Notes under the pieces: model-generated
The model's database searches: none
The model's input: the letters and a program-made list of their open reading frames with translations, nothing else
Told to the model about the DNA's origin: nothing
Source of the DNA: Lobosporangium transversale
Lineage: Eukaryota > Mortierellomycota > Mortierellomycetes > Mortierellales > Mortierellaceae
Length of the DNA stretch: 64,000 bases
Reading direction: 5' to 3'
NCBI RefSeq assembly: GCF_002105155.1
Contig: NW_019029033.1
Coordinates: forward strand, 228,726 to 292,725
Shown: in pieces, positions 12,331 through 22,103 of the stretch
Position numbering within the stretch: the stretch's first letter is position 1
Layout of the letters: every line of letters begins with the position of its first letter
Made by a program: the position numbers and the translations under genes

Positions 12331-13812
12331 CTAATTGAAATCTCTGATATTCGGCCAATTATTTTTAATCCAAGTCTCATCCTCAAGATGCATTCGCTGG
12401 TGCTTATCGCCTTCAAATGATAATCGATAAAGACTCTTCAGGTTGACTAACTCATCCAGGCCTGATTTTAACCTAAAGTCCAGTGTTCTGATTTTCCGAG
12501 ATCGCGGAAACCCCGTCAGTATAAGAGAGTTTAGTTGAGTCAACTTGCCTAGTTGCCTAAACGCAATACGCTGCTTCTGCATGCCTTCTGAAGTGTCTTG
12601 ATTAACGTCAGCTTCAAGCAGGATGCTCAAACTGGTAAGCCCAGTGCTAACCCATTTTGCACCATCAACAATTTCTGTCACCGTGATTTTAGGTCCATGC
12701 AGCTCCTTCAGACGTGGACAATTAGATAAGACCATCTGGACAATGCCATCAGCTCTGGTACTGTTTATATTGAAGTGCATTTTCTCAATTGTATCGCAGA
12801 GCCTCTGGTCCCTTCTCTTCCGTACCAAGTGTCCACAATCCGAGATCTCCTGCTCGTCCGCTAGCAACTCTCGAATAGAAAGTGGGCCAAAATCACACTG
12901 CTGAACTATTAGCTGTCTTAGTGCAGTCATCTGCCTTAGAAGCGCCGCCATGTCCTCATCCTTTGTCTTCATCCCTGTAAGGCGTAAATCGGATAAATTT
13001 GTCAGTGTATAAGGATGATGAAGGAATACACTCCTATAGAAATCAACATATCTTTGTTGTGAAGTTTCGAATGTGTCCCAGCTGTAATCACAGAAATCCA
13101 ATGAACGTAATTTTGGACACCTCCTAGTCAACATGCCGAGACAACTTGATGAGGTGTGCGGATGTGGAGGATTGATTATTTGGACAGTATGTAGGATTAA
13201 TTTTTTCATATTTGGAAGAATGTATTCGTCCATGTCGTCATTCAAGAAGTTGGAAGGCAGCTGACTGATGCTTACGCTAGTCATCCTCAAGTCTCTAATC
13301 TTCTTGCAGACTTGAAAGAATAGATCGACTTCATCTTTGTGTATCTGTATCTCGCAAATGGATAAGACTTCAAGGTGAGTACATTCCAGTAGCGTCCTCC
13401 ATAGGCCTTGTATTTCTGAATAGTAGAATCTAAGCTCGGTGATTGTCGAACTGTGGGCTCTGATGAGATTGGAAAGATTGCTCAGGGCAGAAGAGTCCTG
13501 AGAAAATCTCACATAGTAGCCGATATATTTGAGACGATCACAACCTTGCATTGATCTGTACTCTTTTGGGAAGATGTTGTAAAACTCAAGCTTCTCAATA
13601 TGTTTCTTGTGGTTCTGCACTGCCTCAAAAGTAGGTTCCGTATGATAAGCTGATCCAACCGTGACCCTTTTCCATATGGGCTTGACAAGTGTATTGTGAA
13701 AGGCCTTGGAAACACGAATACAAGATAAGAGGTCAGCTAGATCTAGAAAACCGCCGACAAGTGATATAATTTCTGGAATAGAAAAGGGATTCATTTTGAT
13801 GATGCTCATCAT
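12331..13812 (-). CDS. F-box/LRR protein (intact, single exon)
   Basis: An uninterrupted frame gives 493 residues from the ATG at 13812. The open frame extends 34 codons further upstream, but the paralogue at 22104 starts at the equivalent MMTSLNLNP position, so MMSIIKMNP is the better start. Seen: an F-box at about residues 5-45 (PFSIPEIISLVGGFL, CIRVSKAFHNTL), then degenerate leucine-rich repeats to the C terminus, including TLTNLSDLRLTGMK and ALLRQMTALRQL. F-box proteins bind Skp1 and select substrates for SCF ubiquitin ligases; the substrate here is unknown. Close relatives lie nearby in all states of decay, so this is a surviving member of a local family. No intron is needed. Confidence 0.88.
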   Translation of the reverse strand: MMSIIKMNPFSIPEIISLVGGFLDLADLLSCIRVSKAFHNTLVKPIWKRVTVGSAYHTEPTFEAVQNHKKHIEKLEFYNIFPKEYRSMQGCDRLKYIGYYVRFSQDSSALSNLSNLIRAHSSTITELRFYYSEIQGLWRTLLECTHLEVLSICEIQIHKDEVDLFFQVCKKIRDLRMTSVSISQLPSNFLNDDMDEYILPNMKKLILHTVQIINPPHPHTSSSCLGMLTRRCPKLRSLDFCDYSWDTFETSQQRYVDFYRSVFLHHPYTLTNLSDLRLTGMKTKDEDMAALLRQMTALRQLIVQQCDFGPLSIRELLADEQEISDCGHLVRKRRDQRLCDTIEKMHFNINSTRADGIVQMVLSNCPRLKELHGPKITVTEIVDGAKWVSTGLTSLSILLEADVNQDTSEGMQKQRIAFRQLGKLTQLNSLILTGFPRSRKIRTLDFRLKSGLDELVNLKSLYRLSFEGDKHQRMHLEDETWIKNNWPNIRDFN

Positions 13813-14094
13813 GTAAAGAAAGATGATGGAGGAAGTGTGAAGATCAATGAAGAATGTTGGCTCTATCTTCAGCCAAGAAAATTCCTGAGCTGCGAGACTG
13901 TTGTGGCTGACCATTAAGAGTTACGTAAAGTTAAACATGTAACTGTTAATTTTCATTTCAATCCATTAATCGCTATATTCTGTAGATCCATAATTAGGAG
14001 GATTCTTTATGCAAAGGCTTTTAGTAGTCATAGGCGAGTCCGCCTCTTGAGGCCTCGCCTAGTAACTACTGTACCATAGCCAGACCTGTAGGCT
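13813..14094. other. F-box gene 5' flank with a small hairpin
   Basis: The stretch contains a near-palindrome around 14031-14060 (AGGCGAG ... CTCGCCT). It leads into the repeat module at 14095. No gene is seen. Confidence 0.4.
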
Positions 14095-14410
14095 AGTACT
14101 ATAAATGCCAAAGAAACTTCTTTCTTAATAAAGTCGTTGGTTTTATCCTTAAGACTTGTTTCACCCACAGCTCATCCTACCGTTCATTTTTATTTTTCCA
14201 TTTTTACAGCAAACCTTTGACTTCCAGTAACTCAGTTTGTGAGCTCACCTATAAAGATCTTTTGGCAACCTATGGCGCTGTTTGTCGTCAAGGTTATTTG
14301 CCTCTATTTTCTCTTGTTATTCTTGTTGACACTCTTTGTCTTGTCCTGTCCTAATTTTGTGTCTATCTTTTTGCATCTTAAGCAAAGATACACCTACTAT
14401 TTACATCAAC
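14095..14410 (+). repeat. Diverged copy of the 2.4-kb unit's 5' module
   Basis: Clear but imperfect similarity to 31155-31460. Shared landmarks in order are ACTATAAATGCCAAAGAAAC, then AATAAAGT, CTTTGACTTCC, CTCAGTTTGTGAGCTCACCT and TATGGCGCTGTTTGTCGTCA. The TATA-like box followed about 25-30 bases later by AATAAA resembles the U3/R region of an LTR, but no partner LTR or retrotransposon gene was found. It shows that the unit's 5' end belongs to an older dispersed repeat. Confidence 0.65.
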
Positions 14411-15885
14411 TCTTTCAGCCACTGCAGCGCTTTGATCGATACCATTGACGGAGTGCCTTGGGGACGCCAGCGTTTATTCAGGGTTTTGTCAAGATAGAAT
14501 GCAATGCGCAGAGGTTCGATTCTAATATTCTAATAGAATATTAGTCAGTTTGATTTATTTTTTTCTTTTCTTTTTCTCTAGGCATTGGGCATGGCACTAT
14601 GATAAAATATTAAATATACCTATTACAATTAGGCACTGAAAGGAATAAAATGGGATGTCCATCCAACTTGAAGCGTGTTGCATCTGGAAACACATCTCGA
14701 ATGCCTTGCAAAAGCACAAAGTATGTAGAGCCGCTATTGATTGCATCGGTGGAAGTAGTTTTGACACAGACTTTTTCAGCAATGTCACCTTTTCGGAATT
14801 GTTGGTATTGAGATCCTCTCATCTCGATAATAAGGCGAAGGAGGATGAGGATGTTGACAGGGTGAAAAGTCTCATTCCTGCATTATTTTAACTTCACCAA
14901 AAGTGTGCTTCGTTGAGCTTTGGATACAAAGAGCATTGTATCCATATCGGTACATTGCGCTCCTTCGAACAGAGAGTTGCTTCTCATATTATTGTCAAAT
15001 CAAGTTTTATTCGTTTGGTCAGCCTATATCTAGTCCCGTTTTGGCTTGGTCTTCATAGCCAAGTCAACATCATCTCTGATGGAAATAGCATCCACGGCAC
15101 CATCCACTATCTTATTTTTATTTTCATCTTCAATGCCTACTATGGATTCTACTCCCGCACTTGTTGCTGCTCTGATGCATCCTCCGCCAACTGCCTCGTC
15201 TTCAACCCCTCGTCCCATCATTTTGGAGGACAATTTTCTCGCCTCGGTGATCCCAAGGAGCATCTTTCATCTAAAGTTCCTATTATTCCCGGCGCATTTG
15301 AAGCGCTTGAGCAGTTCTTCCACTCGGCTGGTCAAATACATGGTAGCAACTTTGACAATAGCTCCCTCCATCGATTTCATTTACAATCACGCGTTTATCA
15401 AAGTATCATTTCAAAGTTTCGCTGATCATGAAAAAACTTGAAGCAAACGGATTTCAAAGGCCTTTAAGAGAAAGAGAGATGATCATGATGAATCAGCAGT
15501 GGAATCCGAGGGACACAAAGGAAAGCGGAGAGCAAGTAGCAAAGACTCGGATATTACAGATGACTCAACTACAAACAATGAAGACGAAGCCGAAGACAGA
15601 TTGAGATTTATTCGGATGCAGTCTTTGGAAGAAAGCATGAAGCAAAGATTAATCCTGCGACGAAGCTTTTTGAGGCCTCGAGGGATGGCAAGAGACTGGA
15701 TGATTTTAGGATTGTTTACATGAGTGGAAAGCCGTTGTCCAAGGAATGTGAAAAGATCGAGGAATATCCCGGCCTTTTACATGTTGACTAACGAGCTTAA
15801 ATCCAAATTATTTAGAGACTTGTTTGGATAGCATCACAATAGTATAGAAATTTTTGATGTTATTCCGTCTCTTAAACTCCTCTTA
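14411..15885. other. Gene-poor stretch with broken reading frames
   Basis: Several short frames occur on both strands. On the minus strand at 14610-14822 a fragment reads LQGIRDVFPDATRFKLDG. On the plus strand at 15440-15800 a Lys/Arg-rich then acidic fragment (FKRKRDDHDE) continues after a frameshift as EASRDGKRLDDFRIVYMSGK. These look like relics of unknown genes. I cannot assign a family and do not call a CDS. Confidence 0.4.
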
Positions 15886-16300
15886 CGCACGGACCAGGCT
15901 GGGGCGACGCCATGGTCAAATCGCAGGTCCTGAGAGGTGAAAATATTTGCCACAAATACTAAAAAATAAAAATGCCCCTTTCTAACTTTTTCTTGTCTTA
16001 CCTTTTTTCATGCTTTCTGAACATTACAACCTCACGACTTGCTGCTCCTCACCGATCCGTATATGGAGAAGATGTGAGAGAGCCTGGCGGCAGAATATTT
16101 ACCTCGGTGAGCTGGTATGACATCTCTGCTCTAACGATATAAATATCGCCCTATGGGATTATATTTGTTATAAATTTGGCCGATTCGGTGGCCTTGGATT
16201 CGTTGACCTTAGCCGGTATATAGTTTAGCCGAATACCGAACGACAATTATACTATAGAAAGAGTATGCCATCCTAGTACTCGCCAAGCCTGGTCCGTGCG
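15886..16300. mobile_element. Possible small inverted-repeat element
   Basis: An exact 15-base inverted pair, CGCACGGACCAGGCT at 15886-15900 and its complement at 16286-16300, extends inward imperfectly for about 6 bases. The 415-bp interval has no gene. No clear target-site duplication is visible, so a MITE origin is only a suggestion. Confidence 0.4.
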
Positions 16301-18140
16301 CTAGAGAAGGAAAGGCAGTAAGCAAGAACTCTATCTCAGCAATCACATAAGACGACTTTGGACTTCTTCTTTATAAAAAGAATTTGAAAAGTCGCCCAAT
16401 GGTCCATGCGCGCCATGGAGGTCCTCGCTCACTTGCTAGGCGACTGTTCGATGCTTGTCGGTTTTCCAAATCTACCCTGATTTAACAGTATTTAGCGGAA
16501 TTGATTAGCATCCCCTGGATAGCTGCCATCCAAAGAGGCTACTTCGGATGGACAGGATTTACTGTGTTGTTCAAAACAATAAAACTTTAGTAAAACTCTG
16601 CTAATCCTCAAACCATGAGGTAAATAATGCCTCCAAACGCTTCAATAGGATTGTGGCGTGCTTTTGGGGTGCAGAAAAGACAACGTTGTCTCTTTTTTTC
16701 CTCTTTTGAGCTCATTCTTTCAGCGCTTCCATAATCCAAAGGGTGTGATGTAGCCATCAAATGTTACATGTTTGTCAAAGCATTGACATGTCCCTTGCAA
16801 AAGTTCAGATGTATGCTAGGAATATTGTTTAAGGGACGTAGAGAAGTCAATGACATGTGGCAGTATTCAGGTGTTTATATAGTATCAAATGGAGTCCGAA
16901 CAATCGCCATAGCAAGATGTTGTCTCAGGACAATCTTTTCGTCGAAATCCAATTCCCCGACGAGGATATTGCGAAATAAACCCTCAGCCATAGCTCCGTA
17001 GTGTCGCTGTTCCATTTCGACTCACTTGAAGATAGTCATTCTTGTCGTCATGCCTTCTCTTGCATATATCGCATTGACCAGTGCGCCATAATCACCTAAA
17101 ACCTTTTACTATATAGCTAATTTACATTAATATTAATACCCGTGACATACAATAATAGAAAAGATGTATAAATACTCTTTTCTATTATGAAAATAAAGAT
17201 CCTGATTCTTGTCTCGTTATATCTCAGTTCATTATTAATTTATCAGGTTTGATTCTCCAACCAGATTGAGCTCGTTGCAACTTATAGGTCCCACCTTGGC
17301 CATCATACTGTACTCTGTACAGATTCGCATGCGTGTACTGCGTAAGTATTCTATGTACAGCATTGGAAATGACAGGCATGGGCAACTGGTGTGGTAATGT
17401 CATGTCCCTATATGTATATCCAAGTGTTGCTGAAATTGACCGTATGTGGTTACGCTAGCGTCTTGAGATCCTGTCGGCTCCTGAGGCTTTGTCCGCTTTG
17501 ATACTATTGGGCTGAACATTGGTGATAAAAATGCTGCATCCAATGCATGCATAGATGCCTGGTGCCATGGGGCGCGGATGAAACGCCTGGTCGTGTCATT
17601 GCGTTTGCAGCTTCCCAGGCTCCGGATCCCCCTATTCTTGTTATGTAAGCCTATGTCAATTTAGTCGCCTAGACTGTCCTTATATTGATCTTATTAAGCC
17701 CTTGCAGCTTTGAAGTTCTGCATGAATTTAGGCATATGCTGGTTGTTCTCAAAGATGTAGGTTGGTATAACAATGCGCAGTGGCATTGATCCTCCGACAC
17801 TGGGTATTCGGGTGCCTATTGGTTACGTTCCTGGCTCAAGCTGTAGGATCTTTTCTCGATTCTCAACAGATGGTTTGAGAGGCTTGCAAACTCATAAAAC
17901 GACCTCTTGCCATCGGGAGAAAGGGCACTTTCGTACATCACAGAGAGAGTATTGCTGCTCGCATCAACCCATTCGTGAGCCCTTGCTTGTGGACCCAAGG
18001 TTGCTTCTTATTGCGAAAATTAATATTTATCTAGTATAAGTATAGTTGTTTTATTCTATTTTGTTATTTGAGTGGACAATTAGACTATCATTCTTAACTC
18101 TCTTGAGTATGGGTGGTTAAAGCCCTTTGGACATACACGA
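16301..18140. other. Spacer without recognisable gene
   Basis: About 1.8 kb with no supportable coding region. 17155-17200 has a short palindrome (AATAGAAAAG ... CTTTTCTATT) around a TATAAATA, followed by AATAAAG, a promoter- or LTR-like layout. The short minus-strand frame at 17816-17998 has no recognised family. Confidence 0.4.
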
Positions 18141-18625
18141 TCATCTCCTCTCAGCCTTGCTGTAGTGGCTGAAGCCGATTGGTACAGCCATGTCATCTTT
18201 CATCTGTAGGTAAACGTTTTCACCTCTTGGAGAACCATTAAATCGCAACTCTGTAATCTCAAAGGAGTTGAGGTCAGGGTTGTCAGTAATGAACTGGTCC
18301 AAGTTACGGTCAACAGCCTTGCGCTGCAGCGCAAAGAGACGATAGCCGCCAACAGGCAATGGCTGGGGCTACTGGAACTTCAAAACAGCAAAGACCTCCT
18401 GCTTTCCATAACTCGGTCGCGGTTGGCGCCCAGGCATGCACGGTCGTTATTGGCAAGAGCATCCTTAGTGTTCTTCAGCTCAAGTTGAGTTTCAGAGAGA
18501 GAGGATAGGATGCCGTCAAGTTATGCCTGTGGTATTTCAAGATCATCCTTTGCATCTGCGAGTTCAAGCGAAATAGCAGCAAGCCGCTTGCGCAGTACCT
18601 CGGCGATAGTAGGTTCTTCGCGCAC
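18141..18625 (-). pseudogene. Decayed gene, possibly DUF3627/MSV199-type
   Basis: Reading on the minus strand with at least two breaks gives a coiled-coil-like part (AEVLRKRLAAISLELADAKD, then SETQLELKNTKDALAN). A globular end follows: GGYRLFALQRKAVDRNL, then PDLNSFEITELRFNG and NVYLQMKDD. The order of coiled coil then a domain with RxxAV, NPD and NVYLQMK resembles the C-terminal region of KilA-N/MSV199 proteins known from large DNA viruses and some fungal genomes. That resemblance is from memory and weak. In-frame stops show it is broken. Confidence 0.3.
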
Positions 18626-18856
18626 TGTTTATGAATTACAGAGTACTAGTTTAAGAGCAAGCTTTATTGGTGCGCATAGAAGACATGTACGTGCTGATTG
18701 TCTTGGTTTATAGCGATCCGGTGGAGGAATTTAGGGAGTGAAGGGAAAGGAAGGAAGGAAGGTTTCTATAATATAATTGTCGTCCTGGGTCCAAACTTGA
18801 GATTGCCACATTTGCCTTTCAGCACTTGCATGTGCACATGAACTCCATCCTCAGGG
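18626..18856. other. Spacer
   Basis: Short stretch between the decayed fragment and the TIR element. It holds a GGAA-type microsatellite near 18745-18760 and nothing else of note. Confidence 0.4.
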
Positions 18857-18858
18857 TA

Positions 18859-19293
18859 GAGTTGAGTACTAAAGTTGCAGATTTTAGTATTTACTTCAGT
18901 GCATACCGATTTTTTTACCATTCTTTGGATGCATGTCACGGGAAAGGTGGCCGATTATTATACAATCCCCTTCCACAGCTGCAAAGTATCCAAACTCATC
19001 ATCCCTCTTCACAAAGCCTGTCGTATAGAGCATCTGGTCTCTATGGTTCCTGAGAACACGGATATACGTATATGGAGTACTCAGGCACTCTGGGAGCATT
19101 GCAGAGATGGATCCCGTAAATGCATATTAATATTAATTTCGCCCTCGTCCCGAGCGCCCTTTTTTTTCATAAATAAATATGCAAGTGATACTAACACAAA
19201 AACTGACTTGCACAAAACCCATGGAAAGTGATATTAAATCCTCTTTCATGATACCATTTATATACTAAAATCTGCAACTTTAGTACTCAACTC
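18859..19293. mobile_element. TA-flanked MITE-like element with 32-bp TIRs
   Basis: 18859-18890 begins GAGTTGAGTACTAAAGTTGC and is perfectly complementary to 19262-19293. Both ends are flanked by TA (18857-18858 and 19294-19295), the target duplication expected of Tc1/mariner-type transposons. At 435 bp it is far too short for a transposase gene. A 67-codon minus-strand frame (18896-19099) lies inside, with no recognised family. It is a non-autonomous element by structure; the superfamily rests only on the TA duplication. Confidence 0.75.
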
Positions 19294-19295
19294 TA

Positions 19296-19799
19296 GTATT
19301 AGTACTAGTATGTCATACTGTCCTGAAATACTAGAATCTATACACTCATTTTATTGTCACACAATCTCTGCTGTATAAACTCCTCCCAAAAGAGATTGCC
19401 GATCAATTTCTTCAGTCCATCTAACTTGAAATGTTGGAGGTGGGAGAAATGAAGTTTGTTTCAGAACTTAGCGCCAGAACAAAAGCAACATTTGAAGAAC
19501 TCTCCAATTGGGTCAATCTTTAACCTTCAATAATATTGTCTATTGTGCGTTGCTCGGTCATGATGTATTTTATGGAGTCAGGAATTTGGTCCGACATCCA
19601 TTGGCGCAAGCTCGTGCAGGAAATAACGGATACTTTCATTGGATGCTTAGCAAAACTTATGTTAGCTGCATTTGGAGATCTTGTAGGATGCACCTTCCGT
19701 TGGTAAGACTGACAATTACTGAGATAGGATGATAAATTTATATATAGATTAATCTAACAGCTTTGAGTTGTTGGACATAAGATCATCTTCGTTCTGGTA
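19296..19799. other. Spacer
   Basis: About 500 bp with no supported gene. The short plus-strand frame at 19508-19732 is not recognised and could be the decayed 5' part of the fragment that follows. Confidence 0.35.
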
Positions 19800-20340
19800 G
19801 ATCTGAAGATCTCGATTCCCGTTTGTTATTGCCTGATTATCAGGTTATATACAAGAAATACGCTATTTTACTTGGAGAGTTTAAGCCAGCAGTTGCTCCA
19901 CATAAGAGTATGGAAGACGATCTGGCCAAGCTTGCCTTCATGGGTAAGAAAGCGATCGACGGGCTTTATGCAGATGGATATGTACTCCCAGTAATGCTCA
20001 TCCATGGTCGTGGAATGGAGGTGGATGTGTACCAACTCAGCCTCGACGCAGAGGCTTTCTACTGCCTGAGATTACATGGTACATTCCGCTTAATCTCCAA
20101 ACCCACTGAGTTCGGATTGCTGCTAGGCATTTCCCCATTAATATCTGCCCAGGTAAAAAAAAAAAAAAAAAAAAAAAAAAGAGCTATTGTTACGGTCCAT
20201 GTTTTAATTTTAGCTCTGTATCTTTTTATAGAGGGTTTTGAGGCCAGCTCTGGATCGCTTAAATCGAGCTTACGTGTTGAAACAAATCAGGCTTGGAGAA
20301 GGAGGACATTTGATTGCAAAGGAGTAAACATTCCAGCTTA
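19800..20340 (+). pseudogene. Fragment of a fungal PD-(D/E)XK-like hypothetical protein
   Basis: The open frame from about 19823 reads LLPDYQVIYKKYAILLGEFK, then SMEDDLAKLAFMGKKAIDGL and a VDVYQLSLD block. An upstream Asp, then GEFK with a following DDLxKLxxxxK helix, is the arrangement of PD-(D/E)XK nuclease-like proteins that are abundant in Mucoromycota as unnamed proteins. An A-run at 20156-20180 interrupts the frame just after a GTAAAA that could be a splice donor. There is no clear start, so it is probably a relic. Family assignment is inference. Confidence 0.35.
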
Positions 20341-21303
20341 GTCTCCAAGACGCACGCTGCAGACATTGTTTAGAATGTTATGAGGTTAAATCTAGCAGCA
20401 ATGAAGTAGCCATCCAATTGTCCAGATATTTCTTTGTTTATCATTCAAAACAACAAAAAAAAGCTTACTAATTTTACCATCAGTGCATTGTTCAATTTGA
20501 GTTTACATTTCACAATGCCATATTTTAATGAAATAAAATAAACTAGACGGACGGTCCGTGGCTTTGCTCACGGCCGCACCAGTCTAAGCGCTTTGCCTCG
20601 TGAGGCTCATTTACCTGGTTGAGTACCAACGCTTGAAGGTCATCTTAGGTAGGATGTAAGTATACACAACAATATCCCTTGGTCTGTAACAAGCCGAAAT
20701 TAGCTTAAATATTCATGGGGAGAAGAATGGTAATGCTCAAGCATACGAGAACTATGATTGTTTACTTACAAATTTGTAAAAGAAGAATTGATTTCCCAAT
20801 CATTGCTGCCTCAAGCGCTTAACTGTGCCAATGATGGAAACCCTCGCAGTCCGCGCTGCTGTAATCCTAGGCATAAACTTAGGTCGCATTTGAGATGACA
20901 TTTGCGCGAGTCACAGCCCACTAATATTTCTAGCACCAGTCGCAACACGATCAAATACACCACGCATCTATGGTAGTATTTTAACCGTGGTAGGGGATTG
21001 GTATGATTGATATGGTAACAGCGTGCACTGGTGGAATACTTATGAATGCCACCTAGCAGTTCGCCATACTATTGCTGTTAGAGACAGATACTTGAGCATG
21101 CAATTAATCGATTTTTTAAAGTCTCGAATGACAACCATTTTTAGATCTGTATGGAGGTTTAATCAGATATAATCGTAAAGGAAGTCAATAATAATGATTG
21201 GCTGGCCTGAGGACGAGCCTAGGAGGCGCAGATGTTAATTATTTTTCACCAAGCCACTTTGCCACTGATCAATTACAGCTTTTTTACAAGCGCACTCTTC
21301 ACC
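20341..21303. other. Spacer without recognisable gene
   Basis: About 960 bp. The GC-richer patch at 20550-20600 (GACGGTCCGTGG ... CCGCACCAG) resembles the inverted-repeat motif at 15886 but lacks a partner. No gene seen. Confidence 0.4.
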
Positions 21304-21992
21304 ACTCTTGAGACTAGGTGTGCAACGTGTAGCAGGGGATGATGTTGGCGTTGAGGATGGTTCATCTGTTTCACTATGAAGCGATAGTTTGCCAGCAACA
21401 TGAGTAATATCTGACTGATTCGTCTGGCTATTGTCACTTTCCTCCGTCATTGTCGTGGGCTCATCAATGTGATGGCGGTATGTCTCTGGAAGGACGAACA
21501 GGACGAGCAAAAAGGCGACGATCGCTGTTGCCAAAAGAAGCCACATCGCGGTTCTAAATTAATATAATACAAAAGAGGAAAACAAAATGACGCATTAGGC
21601 ACTTGCTTGTTGCTTGGTTTCGGTTTTCCAAACGATTTCAGGCTGACAAGAACGGTTTAAAAAATAAAAAAATAAAATAAAATAATAAAATAATAAAATA
21701 AAAAAATAAAATAAAATAATAAAATAATAAAATAAAAAAATAATAAAATAATAAAATAAAAAAATAATAAAATAATAAAATAAAAAAATAATAAAATAAT
21801 AAAATAATAAAATAATAAAATAATAAAATAATAAAATAATAAAATAATAAAATAATAAAATAATAAAATAATAAAATAATAAAATAATAAAATAATAAAA
21901 TAATAAAATAATAAAATAATAAAATAATAAAATAATAAAATAATAAAATAATAAAATAATAAAATACCTCTAGCCAGCCTTGTCTGCAACAG
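21304..21992 (-). pseudogene. Inverted fragment of the MFS transporter gene
   Basis: On the minus strand this matches 59566-60016 of the complete transporter: the end of exon 2 (GCAGACAAGGCTGGCT), the whole second intron, and the start of exon 3 (MWLLLATAIVAFLLVLFVLP to TRCTPSLKS). After 21304 the match stops abruptly. The reading frame then gives unrelated residues and a stop. The intron's TTTTATTATT-type array has grown to about 300 bp (21660-21965), against about 60 bp in the complete gene. It cannot encode a transporter. Confidence 0.9.
21660..21965. repeat. Expanded (AATAAAAT)n-type microsatellite
   Basis: About 300 bp of AATAAAATAATAAAAT-type units lie inside the copied MFS intron. The complete gene has a short T-rich version at about 59599-59657. 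The array is therefore a post-duplication expansion at this copy or a contraction at the other. Confidence 0.9.
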
Positions 21993-22103
21993 AAGACTGA
22001 GGAGATTGATATTCCATCCGCCTCATTGAAGCAAAAAAGAAATCTTATTGGTTAAAAAAAAAATTACAAAGATGCATCTTGTCAATGTTGTTCTCTTTCT
22101 TCC

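Noticed and set aside
13813-13914. Upstream ATG extending the F-box gene by 34 codons
   Set aside because: Paralogues start at the internal MMS/MMT position, and the extension has no counterpart.
20550-20620. GC-rich hairpin-like patch considered as a tRNA
   Set aside because: No acceptor stem, T-loop GGTTCAAATCC-like sequence or anticodon loop could be arranged.
21657-21989. 110-codon Phe/Tyr/Ile/Leu frame on the minus strand
   Set aside because: It is a translation of the microsatellite in the copied MFS intron.
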